A DNA stretch of 64,000 bases from Kitasatospora sp. CB01950 (GCF_001905465.1 NZ_LISX01000001.1:579974-643973), one strand, 5' to 3'; shown: positions 56,097 to 63,658, numbered from the stretch's first letter. Numbers and translations are program-made. Notes: a model not told the origin generated them from the letters alone.

Positions 56097-57112
56097 ACAC
56101 CCCGTCAGCCCCCCAGCACGACCAGGACGATCACCTCATGAATGGTCCAGAGACAGTGACGCCGCTGCGCCTCGGTACCCGCCGCAGCGCCCTCGCCATG
56201 GCCCAGTCGGGCATGGTCGCGGAGGAGGTGGCCAAGATCACCGGCCGCCGGGTGGAGCTGGTCGAGATCACCACCTACGGGGACGTCTCCCGGGAGTCGC
56301 TGGCGCAGATCGGCGGCACCGGAGTGTTCGTCTCCGCCCTGCGCGACGCCCTGCTGGAGGGCCGCATCGACCTGGCCGTCCACTCGCTCAAGGACCTGCC
56401 CACCGCCGCCCCCGCCGGGCTGCTGCTGGCCGCCGTCCCCGAGCGCGAGGACGTCCGGGACGCCCTGGTCGCCCGCGACGGCCTCACCCTGGCCGAGCTG
56501 GTCGGCAAGGCCGGCGGCCGCACCGTCCGGATAGGCACCGGCTCCCCGCGCCGGATGGCCCAGCTCAACGCCTGGGCCCGGGCCCACGGCGCGGACCTGG
56601 AGACCGTCGCCATCCGCGGCAACGTCGACACCCGTATCAACTTCGTCACCTCCGGCGAACTCGACGCCGTGGTGCTGGCCACCGCCGGCCTCAACCGGCT
56701 CGGCCGCCACGCCGAGATCACCGACCACCTCGACACCGCGCTGATGCTCCCCGCCCCCGGGCAGGGCGCGCTCGCCGTCGAGTGCGTCGACCCGACCCTG
56801 GCCGCCGTGCTGGCCCGGCTCGACCACGCCCCCACCCGGGCCGCCGTGGTCGCCGAGCGCGCCCTGCTGGCCACCCTGGAGGCCGGCTGCTCCGCGCCGG
56901 TCGCCGCGCTGGCCACCTGGGCCGGCACCGAACTGCGCCTGGACGGCGTGGTCGGCACCACCGATGGCGCCGAACTGCTCAAGATGTCCGCCAACGGCCC
57001 GCTCGTCCCCGACGAGACCGCCGAGGAGCAGGCCGCGGCCCTGGGCCGCGCCCTGGCCACCCGGCTGCTCGACACCGGAGCGGCCAACCTGATGGGGGAG
57101 CGCGCCCGATGA
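56093..57112 (+). CDS. hemC: Hydroxymethylbilane synthase (porphobilinogen deaminase)
   Basis: 339 residues from the ATG that overlaps hemA's stop; an internal ATG at 56138 is an alternative. LGTRRSALAMAQSG is the N-terminal signature, DLAVHSLKDLPT contains the catalytic Asp/Lys region, IRGNVDTRI carries cofactor-binding arginines, and Cys266 in EAGCSAP holds the dipyrromethane cofactor. It polymerises four porphobilinogens into hydroxymethylbilane. Stop overlaps hemD (ATGA), so the three hem genes are translationally coupled in a row. Confidence 0.97.
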   Translation: MNTPSAPQHDQDDHLMNGPETVTPLRLGTRRSALAMAQSGMVAEEVAKITGRRVELVEITTYGDVSRESLAQIGGTGVFVSALRDALLEGRIDLAVHSLKDLPTAAPAGLLLAAVPEREDVRDALVARDGLTLAELVGKAGGRTVRIGTGSPRRMAQLNAWARAHGADLETVAIRGNVDTRINFVTSGELDAVVLATAGLNRLGRHAEITDHLDTALMLPAPGQGALAVECVDPTLAAVLARLDHAPTRAAVVAERALLATLEAGCSAPVAALATWAGTELRLDGVVGTTDGAELLKMSANGPLVPDETAEEQAAALGRALATRLLDTGAANLMGERAR

Positions 57113-58728
57113 CCGCCGCCGGATTCCACCCGCCCGCAGGGCGCTGCACCTTCCTCGGCGCCGGCCCCGGCGACCCCGGGCTGCTCACCCTGCGCGCCGT
57201 CGACGTGCTCAGCACCGCCGACGTGCTGATCGCCGACCCGCTGACCGCCGCCGCGGTCCGCACTCACTGCCCCAGCGGCGTCCAGGTCATGGACCCGGCC
57301 GAGGCCGGCCGGGAGCTGTCCGACCTGGCCGCCGACGCCGTCAAGGCCGGCCGCCACCTGGTCCGCACCGTCGACGGCGACCCCGGCCTGGACGGCTGCG
57401 CCGCCCAGGAGATGCTGCGCTGCGCCAAGGCCGGCGTCCCGTTCGAGGTCGTCCCCGGCGTCGCCCAGTCGGTCGGCGTGCCCGCCTACGCGGGCGTGCC
57501 GCTCCGCGGCGACCAGGGCGCGGACGTCCGCTTCGTCGACGGCGAGGCGCTGCTGGCCGGCCAGCTGGTCGACCTCGGCGTGCCCGAGACCACCCTGGTG
57601 CTGCGCACCACCCTGGGCCAGCTGCCCGCGACCGCCAACGCCCTGGTGGCGCACGGTCGCAAGCCCGACGCGGCGCTCTCCGCGACGCTGTCCGGCACCA
57701 CCACCCGGCAGCGGACCTTCACCTCCACGCTGGCCGCGATCGCCGCCGACCTGAAGGCCGCCCGGGTGCTGCCCTCGCCGGTCTCCGCCCCGGTCGACCC
57801 GGCGACCTCGGTGATAGCCGTGGTGGGCGAGCAGGTCGCCCACCGGGCCTCGCACTCCTGGTTCGAGACCAAGCCGCTGTTCGGCTGGAACGTCCTCGTC
57901 CCGCGCACCAAGGAGCAGGCCCACGGCCTGTCCGAGCAGCTCCGTTCGTACGGCGCGGTGCCGCAGGAGGTGCCGACCATCGCGGTCGAGCCGCCGCGCA
58001 CCCCGCAGCAGATGGAACGCGCGATCAAGGGCCTGGTCACCGGCCGCTACGAGTGGATCGCCTTCACCTCGGTCAACGCCGTCAAGGCCGTCCGGGAGAA
58101 GTTCGAGGAGTACGGCCTGGACGCCCGCGCGTTCGCCGGCATCAAGGTCGCGGCGGTCGGCGAGACCACCGCGCAGGCGCTGGTCGACTTCGGCGTGAAG
58201 CCCGACCTGGTGCCGTCCGGCGAGCAGTCCGCGGCCGGCCTGCTGGAGGACTGGCCGCCGTACGACCCGGTGTTCGACCCGATCGACCGGGTGCTGCTGC
58301 CGCGCGCCGACATCGCCACCGAGACCCTGGTGGCCGGCCTGGTCGAGCTCGGCTGGGAGGTCGACGACGTGACGGCGTACCGGACGGTGCGCGCCTCGCC
58401 GCCGCCGGCCGAGACCCGCGAGGCGATCAAGGGCGGCGGTTTCGACGCGGTGCTGTTCACCTCGTCCTCGACCGTCCGGAACCTGGTCGGCATCGCCGGC
58501 AAGCCGCACAACGTGACCGTCATCGCCTGCATCGGCCCGGCCACCGCCAAGACGGCGGAGGAGCACGGCCTGCGGGTCGACGTGATGGCCCCGGCCCCGT
58601 CCGCGTCCGCGCTCGCCCAGGCGCTGGCCGACTTCGGGGCCAACCGCCGGGACGCCGCCACCGCGGCGGGCGAGCCGGTCTACCGGCCGAGCGAACGCCG
58701 CCCCGGATCGCGCCGCAAGGCGCGCTGA
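57109..58728 (+). CDS. hemD: Uroporphyrinogen-III synthase with N-terminal, degenerate methyltransferase-like domain
   Basis: 539 residues. Residues ~10-240 have the tetrapyrrole methylase fold ([25 protein letters not shown]), but the usual GGDPxxxGRGxEE loop reads [14 protein letters not shown] and the THR following PAYAGVPL is replaced, so SAM methyltransfer may be impaired. Residues ~265-515 are Hem[41 protein letters not shown] and [12 protein letters not shown]. It cyclises hydroxymethylbilane to uroporphyrinogen III. The start overlaps hemC. Confidence 0.93.
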   Translation: MTAAGFHPPAGRCTFLGAGPGDPGLLTLRAVDVLSTADVLIADPLTAAAVRTHCPSGVQVMDPAEAGRELSDLAADAVKAGRHLVRTVDGDPGLDGCAAQEMLRCAKAGVPFEVVPGVAQSVGVPAYAGVPLRGDQGADVRFVDGEALLAGQLVDLGVPETTLVLRTTLGQLPATANALVAHGRKPDAALSATLSGTTTRQRTFTSTLAAIAADLKAARVLPSPVSAPVDPATSVIAVVGEQVAHRASHSWFETKPLFGWNVLVPRTKEQAHGLSEQLRSYGAVPQEVPTIAVEPPRTPQQMERAIKGLVTGRYEWIAFTSVNAVKAVREKFEEYGLDARAFAGIKVAAVGETTAQALVDFGVKPDLVPSGEQSAAGLLEDWPPYDPVFDPIDRVLLPRADIATETLVAGLVELGWEVDDVTAYRTVRASPPPAETREAIKGGGFDAVLFTSSSTVRNLVGIAGKPHNVTVIACIGPATAKTAEEHGLRVDVMAPAPSASALAQALADFGANRRDAATAAGEPVYRPSERRPGSRRKAR

Positions 58729-58734
58729 CCCTCC

Positions 58735-58772
58735 GTCGGGGGGAGGCCGACCGGCCTCCCCCCGACGCTTTT
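58735..58772 (+). terminator. Terminator between hemD and hemB
   Basis: A 14-bp perfect stem, GTCGGGGGGAGGCC with GGCCTCCCCCCGAC, with a GACC loop and followed by GCTTTT. It lies 7 bases after the hemD stop, so hemB may have its own promoter or depend on readthrough. Confidence 0.85.
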
Positions 58773-58795
58773 CCGTGACTCAGGGAGCCTTCGAA

Positions 58796-59776
58796 GTGTC
58801 CGCCGAATTCCCGTCCGTCCGCCCGCGCCGCCTGCGCTCCACCCCCGCGATGCGCCGCCTGGTCGCCGAGACCCGGCTCCACCCGGCCGAGCTGATCCTG
58901 CCCGCGTTCGTCCGCGAGGGCATCGCCGAGCCGAAGCCGATCACCTCGATGCCGGGCGTCGTCCAGCACACCCGCGACACCCTGCGCCGGGCCGCCGCCG
59001 AGGCCGCCGAGGCCGGCGTCGGCGGCATCATGCTGTTCGGCGTCCCCGAGGTGCAGGACGCGATCGGCTCCGAGGGCACCAACCCCGAGGGCATCCTGCA
59101 GCTCGCCATCCGCGACGTGGTCTCCGAGGTCGGCGACGCCCTGGTCGTGATGTCCGACCTGTGCCTGGACGAGTACACCGACCACGGCCACTGCGGCGTG
59201 CTCGCCGCGGACGGCTCGGTCGACAACGACGCCACCCTGGAGCGCTACGCCGAGATGGCCGTGGTGCAGGCCGACGCGGGCGTCCACCTGGTCGGCCCGT
59301 CCGGGATGATGGACGGCCAGGTCGCGGTCGTCCGCCGCGCGCTGGACGGCGCCGGGCACCAGGACGTCGGCATCCTCGCCTACACCGCGAAGTACGCCTC
59401 CGCGTTCTTCGGCCCGTTCCGGGAGGCCGTCGGCTCCTCGCTGAAGGGCGACCGCAAGACCTACCAGCAGGACCCGGCCAATGCCCGCGAGTCGCTGCGC
59501 GAGCTGGAGCAGGACCTCGCCGAGGGCGCCGACATGGTGATGGTCAAGCCCGCCATGGCCTACCTCGACATCCTGCGCCAGGTCGCCGACGCCTCCCCGG
59601 TGCCGGTCTCCGCCTACCAGGTCTCCGGCGAGTACTCGATGGTCGAGGCCGCCGCCGCCAACGGCTGGATCGACCGCGAGCGCACCATCCTGGAGACCCT
59701 CACCTCCATCCGCCGCGCCGGCGCCGAGCAGATCCTCACCTACTGGGCCACCGAGGCCGCCCGCCTGGTGCGCTGA
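58796..59776 (+). CDS. hemB: Delta-aminolevulinic acid dehydratase (porphobilinogen synthase)
   Basis: About 326 residues from GTG 58796 (GGGAG upstream); GTG 58775 in the same frame lacks a ribosome site. Schiff-base lysines are Lys199 (YTAKYAS) and Lys251 (MVKPAM). The metal region reads [14 protein letters not shown], with two Cys and His/Asp, a mixed metal site. It joins two aminolevulinates to porphobilinogen. It follows a hairpin after hemD and precedes a 19-bp terminator. Confidence 0.97.
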   Translation: MSAEFPSVRPRRLRSTPAMRRLVAETRLHPAELILPAFVREGIAEPKPITSMPGVVQHTRDTLRRAAAEAAEAGVGGIMLFGVPEVQDAIGSEGTNPEGILQLAIRDVVSEVGDALVVMSDLCLDEYTDHGHCGVLAADGSVDNDATLERYAEMAVVQADAGVHLVGPSGMMDGQVAVVRRALDGAGHQDVGILAYTAKYASAFFGPFREAVGSSLKGDRKTYQQDPANARESLRELEQDLAEGADMVMVKPAMAYLDILRQVADASPVPVSAYQVSGEYSMVEAAAANGWIDRERTILETLTSIRRAGAEQILTYWATEAARLVR

Positions 59777-59793
59777 CGCCCGCTCCTGAACGT

Positions 59794-59836
59794 GCCGAAG
59801 GGCGCGGAACCGTCAACCGGTTCCGCGCCCTTCGGC
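59794..59836. terminator. Bidirectional terminator after hemB
   Basis: A perfect 19-bp stem (59794-59812 with 59818-59836) and a TCAAC loop between hemB and the convergent glycine-rich peptide gene. Confidence 0.92.
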
Positions 59837-59848
59837 GTTGACGCGAGG

Positions 59849-60106
59849 TCAGCCGATCGCGGCGACGCCGCCACCGCCGCCGCCGAGGGCGGTGGAGGTG
59901 GCCCAGCCGCCGCCGCCGGCCAGGGTGAAGATGTGGTCGGTCCCGGCGAAGCCGCCGCCGCCACCGGCGAGGAAGGGCTCGTGGGCGGTGGCGACGAGCT
60001 GCCCGCCGCCGCCGGCGACCACGTGCGCGTACGCCGGGGCGCCGATGCCGGTCAGGGCGAGCGCGGCGAGGGTGGTGACAACGGCCTTGCCCAGCTTGCT
60101 CTTCAT
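59849..60106 (-). CDS. Secreted glycine-repeat peptide, unrecognised family
   Basis: 85 residues. A signal peptide (MKSKLGKAVVTTLAALALTG, then IGAPAYA) should be cleaved after AYA. The mature ~57 residues consist of about four units with the core A/L-GGGG: VVAGGGG, LAGGGGG, LAGGGG, LGGGGGG, separated by 8-12-residue stretches rich in His, Thr, Phe and Ala. No cysteine is present. It lies at the edge of a rodlin/chaplin island, in the same orientation as the rodlins, so a surface-layer or aerial-hypha role is plausible. I recognise no family. A ribosome site GGAGG precedes the ATG. Confidence 0.82.
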   Translation of the reverse strand: MKSKLGKAVVTTLAALALTGIGAPAYAHVVAGGGGQLVATAHEPFLAGGGGGFAGTDHIFTLAGGGGWATSTALGGGGGGVAAIG

Positions 60107-60142
60107 GGGAGGGTCCTCTCTGCGTCGGGTGGTGTCACTACG

Positions 60143-60170
60143 TCAACACGGGGGTGCGGCTGGCGGTGCG
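60143..60170 (-). promoter_or_regulatory. Weak sigma-BldN-like promoter of the glycine-repeat gene
   Basis: On the minus strand CGCACC (60170-60165), 16 nt, TGTTGA (60148-60143): five of six -10 bases and four of six -35 bases agree with the recalled CGTAAC-N16-CGTTGA pattern. It would start about 30 nt before the gene. Weak, inference only. Confidence 0.35.
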
Positions 60171-60246
60171 CTGCACGCGCCCGCCGGTGCTCCGATCACC
60201 CGATCGCGCCGCGGACGAACGGGTGGGGTACGGCCGGAGACACGGA

Positions 60247-60282
60247 ACCGCCGGGCCCGGGGCTGGCCCCGGACCCGGCGGT
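60247..60282 (-). terminator. Hairpin downstream of rodlin gene at 60302
   Basis: ACCGCCGGGCCCGGGG (60247-60262) pairs with CCCCGGACCCGGCGGT (60267-60282) with one mismatch and a 4-nt loop, 20 bases after the rodlin stop on the minus strand. Confidence 0.8.
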
Positions 60283-60301
60283 CGGCTGTGACCGGGAAGG
60301 A

Positions 60302-60649
60302 TCAGCCGATCAGGTGGGAGACGCCACCGTCGCCGCTGCCCACGGTGTTCTGGCCCACGTCGCAGGTCTGGGTCGGGTGGTTGTCCAGAACGTCGGCCTT
60401 GATCGGGACGACGATGCCGATCAGGGCGCCGACGCCGATGTTGTCGATCTCCGGCAGGCAGATGTTCGGGTTGTCCAGCACGTGGTTGTTCGGGCTGTGG
60501 TTGCCCTGGGTGCCGGTCGCGTTGGTGCCGCCGTTGCCCTGGAGGGAGGTGGCGGAGCCGTCCGCGTCGCCGATGGCCATCGCGGGGGTGGCGGTCATGG
60601 CGAAGCCGGCGGCGACGACGCCGACGGCGGCGAGAGCCTTCTTGATCAT
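60302..60649 (-). CDS. Rodlin-family surface protein
   Basis: 115 residues with a signal peptide ending TPAMA and a mature part starting IGDADGSATS. Family features are the Gly/Asn-rich start (LQGNGGTNATG), GNHSPN, the NICLPEI cysteine, a hydrophobic central segment, QTCDVGQ with the second cysteine, and the end GDGGVSHLIG. Rodlins organise chaplin fibrils into the rodlet layer on aerial hyphae and spores. Compared with Streptomyces RdlA/RdlB as I recall, the C-terminal ~15 residues after SHLIG are missing. ATG 60649 follows AAGGA. Confidence 0.88.
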   Translation of the reverse strand: MIKKALAAVGVVAAGFAMTATPAMAIGDADGSATSLQGNGGTNATGTQGNHSPNNHVLDNPNICLPEIDNIGVGALIGIVVPIKADVLDNHPTQTCDVGQNTVGSGDGGVSHLIG

Positions 60650-60716
60650 GGGGTCATTCCTTTTCGGATCCGATGGAGTGGAGCAGCGCGCCCGTGCGCG
60701 TGGCTCGCGCCGGGGC

Positions 60717-60746
60717 CCCGCCCGGCCGGGGGAACGGCCGGGCGGG
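60717..60746 (-). terminator. Terminator between the two rodlin genes
   Basis: A 12-bp stem CCCGCCCGGCCG (60717-60728) with CGGCCGGGCGGG (60735-60746) lies between the two minus-strand rodlin genes, so the second is probably transcribed separately. Confidence 0.78.
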
Positions 60747-60796
60747 CAGTGGGGCGCGGAGCGGAAGCCGCTCTGCACCCGGGCAGTGACGGCGCG

Positions 60797-61141
60797 TCAG
60801 CCGATCAGGTGGGAGACGCCGCCGTCGCCGCTGCCGACGGTGCCCTGGCCGACCACGCAGGTCTGCTTGGGCTCGTTGTTGAGCGCGTCGACCTCGACCG
60901 GGACGGCCACGCCCAGTACCGCCAAGCCGATGTTGTGGATCTCCGGCAGGCAGATGTTCGGGTTGTCGGCGAAGTGGAAGTTCGGGCTGTGGTTGCCCCA
61001 GGTGCCGCTGGAGTTGGTGCCGCCATTGCCCTGGATGGTGGCGGCGGAGCCGTCCGCGTCGCCGATCGCGACGGCGGGGGTCGACACCGCGGCGAGTGCG
61101 GCGGCGGCCAGGCCGGCGGCCGCCAGAGACTTCTTGAGCAT
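60797..61141 (-). CDS. Rodlin-family surface protein (paralogue)
   Basis: 114 residues. It closely resembles the neighbour at 60302-60649: signal peptide ending TPAVA, mature start IGDADGSAATIQGNGGTN, then GNHSPNFHFADNPNICLPEI, QTCVVGQ and the terminal GDGGVSHLIG. Two cysteines are conserved. ATG 61141 follows GAGAGG. A sigma-BldN-like promoter lies about 50 nt upstream of the start. Tandem rodlin genes are usual in Streptomyces (rdlA/rdlB), but there they are often divergent; here both face the same way. Confidence 0.9.
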   Translation of the reverse strand: MLKKSLAAAGLAAAALAAVSTPAVAIGDADGSAATIQGNGGTNSSGTWGNHSPNFHFADNPNICLPEIHNIGLAVLGVAVPVEVDALNNEPKQTCVVGQGTVGSGDGGVSHLIG

Positions 61142-61198
61142 GGTGGAGATACCTCTCTGAAATGCCGTTCGAGGGGTGCTGCCCCGTCGTCGTCGGGA

Positions 61199-61226
61199 TC
61201 AAAGAATGGCGAACAGGAAAGTTACG
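61199..61226 (-). promoter_or_regulatory. Sigma-BldN-like promoter of a rodlin gene
   Basis: Minus strand: CGTAAC (61226-61221), exactly 16 nt, CTTTGA (61204-61199). This agrees with the recalled sigma-BldN consensus CGTAAC-N16-CGTTGA at 11 of 12 positions. The predicted transcript starts about 50 nt before the rodlin ATG. Rodlin genes are known direct targets of sigma-BldN, whose gene is at 50208-51053. Confidence 0.75.
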
Positions 61227-61493
61227 GGGGCGGAGAAAATTCGTCGAGGATCACCGGTTTCCCAGCGTGCCGGTCGGATTATTAGGCCGTTCCGGTTAAC
61301 CGGTGCTGTCCCCGGAGGTGCTGGCTCGTTCGCCAGGATGTGCGCGACGCGCCCGAAGTACTGCCGGTACGACCGGTGGCCGCAGAAGTCATACGGAATG
61401 ACCGACGTACCGGCGTACTGAATTAACGGCGTACCGATCTATCGAATGACCGGCGCGCCGAATCAAATGGACATCGAACGAACGGCGAACACC
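61227..61493 (+). promoter_or_regulatory. Upstream region of the plus-strand secreted protein gene
   Basis: About 270 bases, AT-richer than the flanks, with no gene. It holds a perfect 12-bp palindrome CCGGTTAACCGG (61292-61303) and an iterated CGTAC motif: GACGTACCGGCGTACTG and GGCGTACCG between 61405 and 61435. These may be regulator-binding sites for the divergent rodlin and secreted-protein genes. No clear promoter hexamers were found for the plus-strand gene. Confidence 0.45.
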
Positions 61494-62201
61494 ATGAAGC
61501 TCTCCAAGCGGGCCGCGGGCGCCCTGCTGCTGGCGGTCGGCGCCGGCGTGGCGGCGGCGCAGGGCGTGTCCCAGGCGGCCCCGAAGACGCCGACCGAGGT
61601 GGCCGCGCTAGAGGACGGACTGGCGACCCAGGAGGTGCCGTTCAGCATCCCGCTCAGCACGGCCGCGTCGTCGCTGCCGCTGCTCGCGGACGGCGGCGAG
61701 ATCCACGGCGGCATCCCGACCTCGCCGCTGCTGCCGCCGTCCGACACCGGCCAGAGCCCGACCCGGCCGATCCCGGAGCACGTGCTGCCGGCCGTGAACG
61801 GCGGCAAGCTGGGCCCGTCGCTGGAGGCCACCCTGCCGCTGCCGGAGGCGGACCCGGGGGCGAAGCTCGGCACGCTGGGCCTGGACGCGCCGGCCGCCCC
61901 GCTGAACCTGGCCGGCCCGGCGGTCGGCCTGGGCGAGCCGGTCTCTTTCGTGCGCGGGGAGAGCGGTCAACTGACCGACGCGGCACTGTCCTTGGACAAG
62001 GTGGACCCGCACCTGGTGACCGCGCCGGTGCAGGCCGTGCCGGGTGCCAAGGCCTCGCTCGGCGGCGAGCAGGACCAGATCTCGGTCACCCAGTCGGTGA
62101 AGGGGCTGGCCGAGACGACCACCGCCACCACCGGCGAGATGCTCGGCCAGGCCAACCCGGTGGGGACGCTGACCGGCGCGCTGGACCAGTCGCAGATGTG
62201 A
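61494..62201 (+). CDS. Secreted protein of unknown family in the rodlin/chaplin island
   Basis: 235 residues from ATG 61494 (an earlier in-frame ATG at 61467 is possible). The signal peptide is MKLSKRAAGALLLAVGAGVA with cleavage near SQAAP. The mature part has no cysteine, is rich in Pro, Leu, Gly, Ala and Thr, and looks mostly disordered or strand-poor (LPLPEADPGAKLGTLGLDAPAAPLNL in pieces), with a more regular Gln/Thr/Ser-rich end (SVTQSVKGLAETTTATTGEML). It is flanked by rodlins and chaplins, which suggests a cell-surface role. I recognise no family. Confidence 0.8.
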   Translation: MKLSKRAAGALLLAVGAGVAAAQGVSQAAPKTPTEVAALEDGLATQEVPFSIPLSTAASSLPLLADGGEIHGGIPTSPLLPPSDTGQSPTRPIPEHVLPAVNGGKLGPSLEATLPLPEADPGAKLGTLGLDAPAAPLNLAGPAVGLGEPVSFVRGESGQLTDAALSLDKVDPHLVTAPVQAVPGAKASLGGEQDQISVTQSVKGLAETTTATTGEMLGQANPVGTLTGALDQSQM

Positions 62202-62215
62202 CGCCCCGTCCCGGC

Positions 62216-62253
62216 GTACGGCCCGGCAGCTCCTCGCGGAGGCCGGGCCGTAC
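62216..62253. terminator. Terminator between convergent secreted-protein genes
   Basis: GTACGGCCCGGC (62216-62227) and GCCGGGCCGTAC (62242-62253) form a perfect 12-bp stem between the plus-strand and minus-strand secreted protein genes. Confidence 0.85.
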
Positions 62254-62271
62254 CCGTGTGCCGGCCGGGGC

Positions 62272-62655
62272 TCAGATCGGCAGGGCGGTCAGCAGCGGTC
62301 CGGCCAGCGGAAGGTTCTTGGCCCCGCCGCCGGCGGACAGCGGGCTGGTGACCGTGCCGGTGCCGACCGGGCCCACGCCGTTGTCGGGGACCACCGCGAC
62401 GCCGTTGTTGAGCAGGTCCGCGGAGGAGCCGGCCCACGGGTCGAGCCGCAGGTCCTTCGCCGGGGCGATCGCGTAGCCGAGCCCGGCGGTGGTGCCGCCG
62501 AGGGCTCCCTGGGCGTCGGTGGGCTGCAGGTGGGTGGCGGGCAGCGGGAGCCCGCCGGGCTGTTCGGTCGCGGCGTGTGCGGTCTGCGCGGTGGCGGCAC
62601 CGAGCAGCAGCGCGGTGCCGAGCGCGGCCAGCGCGCCGGTGGTCTTCCGGGACAT
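62272..62655 (-). CDS. Small secreted protein of unknown family
   Basis: 127 residues. A signal peptide (MSRKTTGALAALGTALLLGA, AQTAHAA) is followed by a ~99-residue mature chain with no cysteine, rich in Gly, Leu, Pro and Ala (GGLPLPATHLQPTD, GLGYAIAPAKDLRLDPWAG, GVGPVGTGTVTSPL). Composition and absence of Cys resemble the neighbour at 61494-62201, so the two may form a related pair. AGAAGGAATG precedes ATG 62655. Position inside the chaplin/rodlin island suggests a surface role. Function unknown. Confidence 0.8.
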   Translation of the reverse strand: MSRKTTGALAALGTALLLGAATAQTAHAATEQPGGLPLPATHLQPTDAQGALGGTTAGLGYAIAPAKDLRLDPWAGSSADLLNNGVAVVPDNGVGPVGTGTVTSPLSAGGGAKNLPLAGPLLTALPI

Positions 62656-62704
62656 CGGCCATTCCTTCTGAGGTGAGGGGGACTTCAGGGCAAGGGGGAC
62701 GCGC

Positions 62705-62736
62705 ACTGCCCCCCGGCCGGTGGGCCGAGGGGCAGT
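62705..62736 (-). terminator. Hairpin downstream of the His-tailed chaplin
   Basis: ACTGCCCC (62705-62712) and GGGGCAGT (62729-62736) with an inner GGCC/GGCC pairing lie about 30 bases after the chaplin stop codon on the minus strand. Confidence 0.65.
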
Positions 62737-62765
62737 CTGCACGGGGTTGACGTCGACCGATCCGG

Positions 62766-63128
62766 TCAGTCGCAGTCCTCGACCGGCTCGTGGTGGTGGT
62801 GGTGATGCGGGGGCTCGGCCTCGACCGGCGGCTGCTGGGGCTCGGGCTCGGTCGGCACGGTCACGGGCGTGGGCGGGGTGCCACCCCCGTCGGCGTTGAC
62901 GCAGGTGTTGCCGAAGGCCGGGTTCAGCGCGCCGATGACGTTGATCGAGTTGCCGCACAGGTTGATCGGGACGTGGACCGGGACCTGGATCTGGTTGCCG
63001 GAGAGCACGCCGGGGGAGTTGGCGGCGACGCCCTCGGCCTCGGCGGAGGCGTTGGCCAGACCGGCCGAGCCGAGGACCAGGCCGGCGGCGGCGACGGTCA
63101 GGACCGCGGCCTTCTTGAAGTTGCGCAT
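62766..63128 (-). CDS. Chaplin with Pro/Glu-rich tail ending in a natural His6 run
   Basis: 120 residues. A signal peptide (MRNFKKAAVLTVAAAGLVLG) is followed by one chaplin domain: GVAANSPGVLSGNQIQVPV, then HVPINLCGNSINVIGALNPAFGNTCVN, with the conserved Cys pair. Chaplins self-assemble into amyloid fibrils that make aerial hyphae hydrophobic. After the domain comes an extra ~40-residue tail: TPPTPVTVPTEPEPQQPP, then HHHHHH and EPVEDCD. There is no LAXTG sortase signal or membrane span, so it is not a standard long chaplin. The tail resembles a wall-spanning or metal-binding appendage. Signal and domain are nearly identical in DNA to the next gene. Confidence 0.9.
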   Translation of the reverse strand: MRNFKKAAVLTVAAAGLVLGSAGLANASAEAEGVAANSPGVLSGNQIQVPVHVPINLCGNSINVIGALNPAFGNTCVNADGGGTPPTPVTVPTEPEPQQPPVEAEPPHHHHHHEPVEDCD

Positions 63129-63452
63129 GAGGGTTGATCTCCTAGATCACAGCGGGGAGTTGGTGCGCCGCCCGGTTCGAGCGCGCGGCGCGGCACGGCA
63201 TGGGGCGGGTCAGCCGCCGTTGACGCAGGTGTTGCCGAAGGCCGGGTTCAGCAGGCCGATGATGTCGATCGAGTTGCCGCACAGGTTGATCGGGACGTGG
63301 ACCGGGACCTGGATCTGGTTGCCGGAGAGCACGCCGGGGGAGTTGGCGGCGACGCCCTCGGCCTCGGCGGAGGCGTTGGCCAGACCGGCCGAGCCGAGGA
63401 CCAGGCCGGCGGCGGCGACGGAGAGGACCGCGGCCTTCTTGAAGTTGCGCAT
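62895..63452 (-). repeat. Tandem duplication of a chaplin coding segment
   Basis: The 234-bp segments 62895-63128 and 63219-63452 are the same length and differ at only about 7 positions by eye. They cover signal peptide and chaplin domain. The intervening 90 bases are unlike each other. This is a recent tandem duplication, or one kept uniform by gene conversion. Confidence 0.9.
63210..63452 (-). CDS. Short chaplin
   Basis: 80 residues, signal peptide plus a single chaplin domain and the terminal CVNGG. The domain has GVLSGNQIQVPVHVPINLCG and NPAFGNTC with two Cys in the usual spacing. It is the ChpD-H type, secreted and unanchored. It differs from the first 80 residues of the neighbouring tailed chaplin at only a few positions (SINVIGALN versus SIDIIGLLN). 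ATG 63452 is preceded by AAGAAG-type bases. Confidence 0.95.
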   Translation of the reverse strand: MRNFKKAAVLSVAAAGLVLGSAGLANASAEAEGVAANSPGVLSGNQIQVPVHVPINLCGNSIDIIGLLNPAFGNTCVNGG

Positions 63453-63546
63453 GGTTCTTCTTCCTCACGTTCGGTCCGACCGCGAATGGTCGGGTGCCGG
63501 GCGATTGGCATCATCGCCCGCTGTTTTCGGGATGCGCCGTGAATGT

Positions 63547-63599
63547 CACTCACGCGGCCCAAGACCCGCGTGTCGCCGGTGGCTTGGGCCGCGCGAGTG
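63547..63599 (-). terminator. Hairpin between chaplin genes
   Basis: CACTCACGCGGCCCAAG (63547-63563) pairs with CTTGGGCCGCGCGAGTG (63583-63599) with one mismatch, downstream of the last chaplin on the minus strand. Confidence 0.78.
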
Positions 63600-63658
63600 C
63601 CCACGTCGACGACCGCTTCCGCACGGTCGGCGGAAACGGTCGCGTGCGGGGCGGGGAG

